NCBI GenBank assembly: GCA_025677825.1
Contig: JAIXMO010000154.1
Location: 1 to 10,753 of the forward strand
Direction: 5' to 3'
DNA: 10,753 nt
DNA from: Helicostylum pulchrum
Taxonomy: Eukaryota > Mucoromycota > Mucoromycetes > Mucorales > Mucoraceae
Under the pieces are notes generated by a model. The model searched no databases. It had not been told where the DNA came from and saw only the letters and a list, made by a program, of their open reading frames with translations. Position numbers and translations under genes: made by a program. Positions 1-5,596 of this stretch are shown here, piece by piece; position 1 is the stretch's first letter, and each line of letters starts with the position of its first letter.

Positions 1-1
1 C

Positions 2-2140
2 TTAATAAGTAAAAAATATGCCCAAAAATATAATATCAAATTTCATTCTGTTCCTGGTAGTCTTATATTGGCTGACGGTAGTAATATTCCTAGATTACAA
101 ACAGTTGATCCTGTATTAGTTGAATACGACAATATAAAAAAGGTAATAGAACACAAGTTTGATATCATAAGCAATGACAATATCATCAATTCGGATGACG
201 AAAAAATTTTAATTGGTGTAGACTTGTTACCTAAACTTAAAATTTATTTATCTAATGTCGCTGTGAAACATAAATCACTTCAAAAAGAAGTTATTGATAG
301 TTCAAAAAATGACGATGCCTATGTTCCTAATGTTACGAATTTCGGAACTGAACAAGAACAATACGCTTTTGAAAATGCTATCAAAACTTACATTGATAAA
401 AATAAAAAATTGGATAAAACAACCTTATGTACAATTAAGGATGCGGTATTATATCTACCAACCCCGCCAGGCTTTATTGCTAATATCCGCCAATACCCTA
501 TTCCTTATTCCTTGAAAGAACAAGTAATGGAAATTATTGAAAGTTGGGAAAAGGATAAAATTATTGTTCCTGCAAAGCCATCTGGTTGGAATTTACCTAT
601 GACGGTTACATTCAAAAAGGATCATGTGGATGGTGCTATCTGCAAGGATAAAAAGAACATTCGTCTCCTCCTTGATCCTAGAAAACTCAATGAAGCTCTT
701 GATGATTCTTCAAAGAACTCTCATAGCTTACCATTAATTAATGATATATTTAATTCTATGACTGGTTGTGTTGTATTTTCTACAATTGATCTGAAATCAG
801 CATTTAACCAATTTCCTGTAAATGAAGCTGATCAGATAAAAACAACATTTACTGCTCCAAATAATTTGCAATATATGTATCGAGGTTCCCCATTTGGAAT
901 TTCCGTAATTAGTCAATTGTTTAGCAGGGTAATGCTAACATTATTTAAGGACCTACCTTATGTTACCTGCTTTGTTGATGATATTTGTATAGCTAGTAGA
1001 TCTATGCAGGCTCATTTTTATCATGTGAAAAATGTATTAGAAATACTTACTAAAAATAATTTAAGGATTAATTTCGAGAAATCGCATTTTGCTAAATCAG
1101 CCGTATACCTTTTAGGATATTCAATTTCTGCCTCTGGAAAAAGAATAGATAAAAGAAAGCTGACTAACCTTGATGATATGCCTCCTCCAAAAACACAAAA
1201 ACAGGCTCAGTCACTATTAGGGTTTGTAAATTTCTTTCGTCAGCATATACCAAACGCTGCTGCCTTAATGGCTCCATTAGATGCCTTAAGATCTCATGAT
1301 GTTAAGAAAAGTGGTCCTTTCATTTGGACTACAAAACATCAAATACACTTTGATGCGATAAAAAATATTATGCAGTCTGATGTAGTGTTGTCTCAACCTG
1401 ATCATTTTCATCCATATTGTATTGCTACTGATTCAAGCGATTTTGCTACCGGTTGTGTACTTTATCAAGTGTTTGATTCTGTTGATAACAGTAACGGAAA
1501 AGCGTCTATAATTAAATATATCGGGTTCATGTCACGTACATTTAACAAACATGAACGGTTATATTCTACGTCAATGAGAGAATTAAACGGAGTAATTTAC
1601 GCTCTAAAGCAATTTCATAAATTTATTTGGGGTACTCATTTTACCTTATATACTGATCACAAATCACTCTGTTATGTTTTCAGTCAAAAATCAGCTAATC
1701 GTATGATCATAAAATGGTTAGACGTATTGCTTGATTACCAATTCTCTGTAATACACATAAAAGGAATAGACAACGTTTTACCCGATGCATTATCTCGTTT
1801 GTATCCTCCTACGGAATCAGACGATTCAAAATTTGATAAACTTAAACTAAGATTACATGTTTCTTCTCCAAGAAAAAACCATGCTACATCTAATTATATA
1901 AACATAAAAAAGAAAATCAACTCAAACCTTATTTCAATTGATGGTTCAACATTCGTTAATGGTGATGTTAATCAATCACAAACCATTAATTCTATTCGTA
2001 CACATGCTTTTTCTGTTGAACATAAAGAAAATGATGATCGCTATTCCATGTCTATGACCAAAAACATCTTTTATATACAAGGTGCGCAGACCATTTGTCC
2101 TGACTATCACCATGGCGAAATAAAGTGCTTGGAGTGCTAA
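2..2140 (+). CDS. pol: Pol polyprotein, protease end + reverse transcriptase + RNase H (partial at 5' end, interrupted at 3' end)
   Basis: The frame is open from base 2, so the gene starts outside the window. The first ~90 residues are the second half of a retroviral-type aspartyl protease (LADGS, then ILIGVDLL); its DTG motif would lie upstream. The reverse transcriptase follows, with catalytic Asp in STIDLKSAF (codon at 788) and the FVDD pair (977 and 980), then LLGY and LLGFVNFFRQHIP. The RNase H has ATDSSDFATG (Asp at 1430), MRELNGV (Glu at 1580) and LYTDHKSL (Asp at 1655), ending near PDALSRL. Motif B reads PFGISVISQLF rather than the usual PFGLxNAPxxF. The last genuine codon is TAT at 2105; the final ten residues and the stop come from the inserted DNA element. 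Integrase continues after that element. The chain would copy the element's RNA into DNA in cytoplasmic particles. Confidence 0.93.
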   Translation, partial: LISKKYAQKYNIKFHSVPGSLILADGSNIPRLQTVDPVLVEYDNIKKVIEHKFDIISNDNIINSDDEKILIGVDLLPKLKIYLSNVAVKHKSLQKEVIDSSKNDDAYVPNVTNFGTEQEQYAFENAIKTYIDKNKKLDKTTLCTIKDAVLYLPTPPGFIANIRQYPIPYSLKEQVMEIIESWEKDKIIVPAKPSGWNLPMTVTFKKDHVDGAICKDKKNIRLLLDPRKLNEALDDSSKNSHSLPLINDIFNSMTGCVVFSTIDLKSAFNQFPVNEADQIKTTFTAPNNLQYMYRGSPFGISVISQLFSRVMLTLFKDLPYVTCFVDDICIASRSMQAHFYHVKNVLEILTKNNLRINFEKSHFAKSAVYLLGYSISASGKRIDKRKLTNLDDMPPPKTQKQAQSLLGFVNFFRQHIPNAAALMAPLDALRSHDVKKSGPFIWTTKHQIHFDAIKNIMQSDVVLSQPDHFHPYCIATDSSDFATGCVLYQVFDSVDNSNGKASIIKYIGFMSRTFNKHERLYSTSMRELNGVIYALKQFHKFIWGTHFTLYTDHKSLCYVFSQKSANRMIIKWLDVLLDYQFSVIHIKGIDNVLPDALSRLYPPTESDDSKFDKLKLRLHVSSPRKNHATSNYINIKKKINSNLISIDGSTFVNGDVNQSQTINSIRTHAFSVEHKENDDRYSMSMTKNIFYIQGAQTICPDYHHGEIKCLEC
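2105..2107. repeat. Target-site duplication TAT, left copy
   Basis: TAT directly precedes the left end of the DNA element and recurs directly after its right end. It is a tyrosine codon of pol on both sides, so a 3-bp duplication explains the junction exactly. Three base pairs is the usual target-site size for the CACTA/EnSpm superfamily. Confidence 0.8.
2108..2130 (+). repeat. Left terminal inverted repeat of the CACTA-like element
   Basis: This 23-bp segment matches the reverse complement of 3592-3614 at 20 positions. The three differences are at positions 4, 6 and 19 of the repeat, and all are C/T changes. Confidence 0.85.
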
Positions 2141-2310
2141 ATTAATCGCTGGTGCTAACGCCTGGTGATTAATTTATCATTGCTATCACCAGTGATTAAT
2201 AGCTATCATCAGTGACTGATTTGTCACTGGTGATTAATTTGTCACGGGTGATAATTCTTGTCACCAGTGCTTGAGGGAGTCACTAGTGCTTGAGCTATCA
2301 CTATCGCAGT
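2140..2310. repeat. Left subterminal repeat array, CAC(Y)(R)GTG motif
   Basis: About eight copies of a 10-15 bp motif of the type TCACCAGTGATTAAT occur in both orientations and with variants (TCACTGGTGATTAAT, TCACGGGTGATAAT, TCACCAGTGCTTGA, TCACTAGTGCTTGA and others). The core CACYRGTG is itself palindromic. The motif returns near the right end of the element and is absent from the surrounding retrotransposon. Such arrays bind the transposase in plant CACTA elements; binding here is inference. Confidence 0.75.
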
Positions 2311-3350
2311 TTTAACCATAATCGGCAAATCATTAAAAAAAACAGCATTACGACGGTATTGGACGATTATTAGATGATTAGAAGGCAATATTGTATAAAA
2401 TAGTTATTCGATCATACGGTAACGATAGCACATTTAGTAATAAAAATTTATATATAAAAAAAGCGAGAATTTTATTATTTACAGGTGAATTTTGTTTATA
2501 GTGTATAGTGTATATATATTACGGGGAAGAGTATAATTATGTTTAAGAAACTAGTTTGTTATGGTCTTTTAGTATCTATACAATAATTAAAAGATTAAGA
2601 AGATGAGGGGTAATAGTTATGTTTAAGTTATAACCCATTATTGTCTTTAATGTATACAGTAACTACGTCGAGAACACAAGATAAAAGGAGAGTATACATA
2701 GCGGAATAAACCTGCACCTGGATTAGAAAAAAAAAAAAAGGTCAGAATATGAAACAAAGGTTTAAAGAAATAACATAATTACTTTTGTATATAAAAAAAG
2801 TCCTGAAGTAAAGGGCCTATAGCAAGTAGTGATACGAGTAACAGATAAATATCTAAGATAAAAATAATATGGTATTAGAACTACAAGTTGTCTTCATAAT
2901 GCTAACATGACATTACCTGATCTCGAAAGAATGAGTGAAAGTACTGCATGAGAGCTAACGCCTGTATGTAAAGTTCAAAAAAAAAGAACTTTTACTTGTT
3001 TTATTAAAAGGAAAAGTAATAAAAAAAAAAGTTAATAAAAAAGTGTTTTGTTTCCAAAAAAAAAAAAAAAAGATGGCTTTATTTCCAAAAGCCCTTTAAT
3101 GTGACTTTCTATTTCTAGGGCGATGTCTATTGTAATAAAGATTCTTGGTGAAGGTCTCGATGTTTCGAATAATTTAATCAGTAGCGAGTTGCGGTTATTT
3201 TACTACTGCGGTTAATTTTGGTATTCATTTAGAATTAAGAAAAAGAAAATTAAAGTGGTTGTAGTTAAATAGTAATGGTGCATAAAAAAAAGCTCATATA
3301 TATAGTATTTTGTCAACCGGACTATTAAAATAACAATAACAAAAAGAAGC
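2311..3350. other. Interior of the CACTA-like element, no gene recognised
   Basis: This kilobase is very AT-rich and broken by stops in all frames. It holds several A runs, for example 13 A at 2727-2739 and 16 A ending at 3071. A weak duplication with an offset of about 80 bp shares the words TTATGTTTAAG (2537 and 2617) and TATACA. I see no transposase remnant, tRNA or other RNA gene. It looks like filler in a deletion derivative or MITE-like element. Confidence 0.6.
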
Positions 3351-3533
3351 AAAAAAAACCAGTGATAAATTAATCACCAGTGCTGGACGAACGGCTTTGT
3401 TCTTTTTTTTTTCGAGAAAGTTGTTCTTACTAGCATTTTTTTTTTTCATTTTGAGAAAAAAAAAGTAAATCTGGGCTTAAAGTTCGGAAATTGAAAACTC
3501 AGTGATTATTTATTTTTCCACCTGCCAATTCTT

Positions 3534-3585
3534 AATCACCAGCGCTTCCCCAAGCACTCCAGTGCTTGCAGAAGCGCCAGTGATT
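3534..3585. repeat. 52-bp subterminal palindrome of the CACTA-like element
   Basis: Arms 3534-3558 and 3561-3585 are inverted copies matching at 21 of 25 positions around a 2-nt centre. The core CAAGCACT-CC-AGTGCTTG is perfect, flanked by AGCGCTTC and GAAGCGC. It lies 29 bp inside the right terminus. The outer parts contain the same CACCAG/CAGTG words as the left array, so it is probably a compound transposase-binding or hairpin structure. Confidence 0.8.
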
Positions 3586-3591
3586 AGCGAT

Positions 3592-3614
3592 AAGCGCTTT
3601 ATTTCGCCGTAGTG
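3592..3614 (-). repeat. Right terminal inverted repeat of the CACTA-like element
   Basis: Read on the minus strand, this end begins CACTACGGCG, a canonical CACTA start, and pairs with 2108-2130 at 20 of 23 positions. Confidence 0.85.
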
Positions 3615-3617
3615 TAT
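3615..3617. repeat. Target-site duplication TAT, right copy
   Basis: This is the second TAT, immediately after the right terminus. It is in frame with the integrase codons that follow, which mirrors the TAT codon ending the left pol fragment. Confidence 0.8.
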
Positions 3618-4319
3618 GTCACTCCTCCTGATAGTGAAAAAGATCAACTGTTAAAGGATGCTCACACAAATGTCGGACATTATGGGGCTGAACAAATGGT
3701 TAAAAGACTTCATAAAGAAGGTCTTCATTGGGTTAACCTTATAGGTGATTGTGTTAAATTTGTTCGTGAATGTAACGAATGTATGCGTCATAATATAAAA
3801 AAGCGGGGATATCTTCCTGCAAGACATATATACAGCTATACAGCAGGCCAACATTTAGCAATTGATTTGGCAGGACCAATTGGTAGCACTACCGAGTCTA
3901 ACAATAATTATGTTATGGTTATTGTTGATGTATGTACTCGCTTCTGTATCCTTCGTCCTTTGGCTGACAAAAAAACCGCTACTATCGTTAAAGTACTGGC
4001 TGATGTATTTGCCTTAATTGGTGTACCTTCCATTCTTCAATCAGATAATGGTACCGAATTTAAAAGCTATTTATCCAAAGAACTAGCTGATGCATTGGGC
4101 TATGACCACCGTTTTATTTCACCACTGCATGCCTCGGCAAATGGTTTAGCCGAGCGCATGGTTCAATCAGTAAAGAAATTATTGGCAAAGGCTACTCAAG
4201 GTGTAGGAAATCATTGGGATCTTCATCTCAATGCAGTTCAACTTGCACTCAATAATCGTATTTCAAAAAAAATTAAATTCTACTCCATTCTCCCTATTTT
4301 TCGCTCGTCGTATGCCTGA
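3615..4319 (+). CDS. pol: Integrase N-terminal and catalytic domains (pol continuation of element A, broken at both ends)
   Basis: This is the continuation of the pol frame after the inserted element. The open frame formally begins at a GTG (3612) that belongs to the DNA element, so it has no real start. A zinc-binding HHCC module is visible: His codons at 3663 and 3678 (HTNVGH) and Cys at 3771 and 3780 (CNEC). The DDE core follows: Asp in AIDLAGP (3864), Asp in QSDNGTEF (4044) and Glu in NGLAERMV (4152). The second and third acids are 35 residues apart, the classic spacing. Integrase joins the DNA copy into the host chromosome. The last ~16 residues, from the A8 run at 4265 onward, are out of frame and spurious. 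Confidence 0.92.
   Translation, partial: YVTPPDSEKDQLLKDAHTNVGHYGAEQMVKRLHKEGLHWVNLIGDCVKFVRECNECMRHNIKKRGYLPARHIYSYTAGQHLAIDLAGPIGSTTESNNNYVMVIVDVCTRFCILRPLADKKTATIVKVLADVFALIGVPSILQSDNGTEFKSYLSKELADALGYDHRFISPLHASANGLAERMVQSVKKLLAKATQGVGNHWDLHLNAVQLALNNRISKKIKFYSILPIFRSSYA
4265..4272 (+). other. Frameshift site in integrase (run of eight A)
   Basis: Integrase homology runs in one frame up to this A8 run and resumes in another frame directly after it (LNSTPFSLFFARRMP). One A too many accounts for the break. It could be a true mutation or a homopolymer sequencing error. Programmed frameshifting is unlikely inside the integrase. Confidence 0.8.
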
Positions 4320-5155
4320 AACATATGGTTTTACGGCCGATGAAAATAAAAAGAAACAAGGAGAAGATAAAAAACCTATGTCTCATGAAGAACTCATGAA
4401 ACGAATTGATTATATGAATGATATCGTTTTTCCCGCAATCGCAGAAAAAACTAAAGCACAAATTGAATTAGACAATGCCAAATTTAATAATAAGCATATT
4501 CTAGTTGATTATAAGCCTAATGATCACGTTATGGTCCGTATTGATAAGAGTGGACAATTATCTCCCTCCTACACTGGTCCATATACTGTCGTTCGAAAAA
4601 CTCAAGGTAACTCATATGTCCTACGTGATACAGTTGGCATGATAATGCCTAGAAACTATACATCAATAGAATTAAAACTTATTTCTCATGATGAAGTCAT
4701 TGCTCTCGATGATGAGGGTAATGAAATAAAAAATTATGAAGTTGAAGCTATTTTAAATCATAGAGGAAGCTCAAAAAACATTGAATATCTAGTCAGATGG
4801 AAAAACTATAGTAGTGACTGGGATGAATGGTTACCTACAAACCATTTCAATGATGTTGATTGCCTTCGTAAATACTGGAAGCATCTTGGAACTGATTACA
4901 AACCAAAAAAGTCCAATGTCATTACTAATGCTCCTTCCAGCTCAAAAAACTTACAAACAACGAAACCTAGCACAATTAGTAAATTAATTGATACCATACC
5001 ATTAGAAGAAGATGTTGTCAATTACAATCCAACATCCAGGTCTAAAAAACGCAAATGTTCAACAGTCCTTCCTTCTCAAGACGAAGCCTTTAAACAATCC
5101 ATAAAAATCTCTAAGCGCACTTCCACTAGGAAAAGCCCTCGCTTCATTAAAAATG

Positions 5156-5160
<5 letters not shown>
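4270..5160 (+). CDS. pol: Integrase C-terminal region with GPY/F module and chromodomain (element A)
   Basis: This is the final part of the A polyprotein, reached after the one-base shift. In-frame sequence extends back to 4231, but those residues are a shadow of the upstream frame. Counted from 4270 (296 residues), the GPY/F module lies around residues 80-137 (SPSYTGPYTVV). A chromodomain lies around 155-207: YEVEAILNHR, then EYLVRWKNYSSDWDEWLP with the aromatic residues expected of a methyl-lysine cage. A basic tail follows, with SKKRK and RTSTRKSPRF, which could act in nuclear entry. Chromodomains of this family steer integration toward modified nucleosomes, often heterochromatin. That fits the nested repeat setting, but targeting here is inference. 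Confidence 0.92.

Positions 5161-5217
<57 letters not shown>
5159..5217 (+). repeat. 59-nt uninterrupted A tract abutting the pol stop codon
   Basis: The last two bases of the TAA stop and the next 57 bases are all A. The tract lies before the polypurine tract and LTR, which is not where a retroelement normally carries poly(A). Slippage expansion of an A-rich 3' UTR is the plain explanation; its exact length in an assembly is doubtful. Confidence 0.95.
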
Positions 5218-5218
<1 letters not shown>

Positions 5219-5300
5219 AACTCTACATAATTATGTTACAATCTGTAATATACATCTATTTATTCTTATTCTACCCATCCTTTACCGGTAATCTCTCGCT

Positions 5301-5309
5301 GATGGGGGG
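5301..5309 (+). promoter_or_regulatory. Polypurine tract of element A
   Basis: GATGGGGGG lies three bases before the TG that opens the LTR. This is the expected place and composition for the RNase-H-resistant primer for plus-strand DNA synthesis. Confidence 0.75.
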
Positions 5310-5465
5310 CTATGTGGTATTTTACCATAAATTAACGCAAGAGACTGTACCTTAAATAATTGAGGTTCTCACGTAACACCTCAATACCATTGTACTAATT
5401 AACATTTTAGCCATTTACTTGTACCACCTTAAACAACAGTCATGTTACCCTGGTTGTTCTTTGAC

Positions 5466-5473
5466 TATAAAAA
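5466..5473 (+). promoter_or_regulatory. TATA box in element A LTR
   Basis: TATAAAAA sits about 67 bp before the AATAAA signal in the LTR and would set the start of R. Sixteen to forty bases downstream, AGGAGCAA and TTGCTCCCT can pair as a short hairpin (about 5483-5506) at the expected 5' end of the transcript. Confidence 0.6.
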
Positions 5474-5532
5474 GAATATTAAGAGGAGCAACCTTTTGCT
5501 CCCTCTCTTGTTTTTTAAAAGTAATTTTAATC

Positions 5533-5538
5533 AATAAA
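5533..5538 (+). terminator. AATAAA polyadenylation signal in element A LTR
   Basis: The perfect hexamer AATAAA lies downstream of the TATA box within the LTR. In the 3' LTR it would direct cleavage of the genomic transcript at the end of R. Confidence 0.6.
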
Positions 5539-5596
5539 GATCTATAAGAAGTTTCATCTTATTTACTGTTGTCTCTTTTATTATTTTAATTTGATA

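Larger units (their letters stand above)
2108..3614. mobile_element. Non-autonomous CACTA-like DNA transposon, 1507 bp
   Basis: The ends are inverted repeats. The left end reads CACCATGGCGAAATAAAG; the right end, read on the other strand, is CACTACGGCGAAATAAAG. They match at 20 of 23 positions. TAT flanks both sides, and pol is in one continuous frame across the site if the element and one TAT are discounted. Both ends carry many copies of a short CAC(Y)(R)GTG motif, like the subterminal transposase-binding repeats of CACTA elements. No reading frame of useful length lies inside, so it would depend on a transposase supplied elsewhere. CACTA-type ends plus a 3-bp duplication support the superfamily call; the left end differs from the canonical first five bases by one position. 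Other CMC-group families are the main alternative. Confidence 0.8.

Noticed and set aside
2529..2680. Imperfect ~80-bp duplication inside the CACTA-like element
   Set aside because: It shares only short words such as TTATGTTTAAG in very AT-rich DNA, so chance is a fair explanation.
3360..3608. Short spaced repeats near the right end of the DNA element as a CRISPR-like array
   Set aside because: The repeats are short, palindromic, of both orientations and irregularly spaced, lie at a transposon end, and the sequence is eukaryotic.
3651..3854. 67-codon minus-strand open frame inside integrase
   Set aside because: It is opposite a frame with a complete HHCC and DDE signature.
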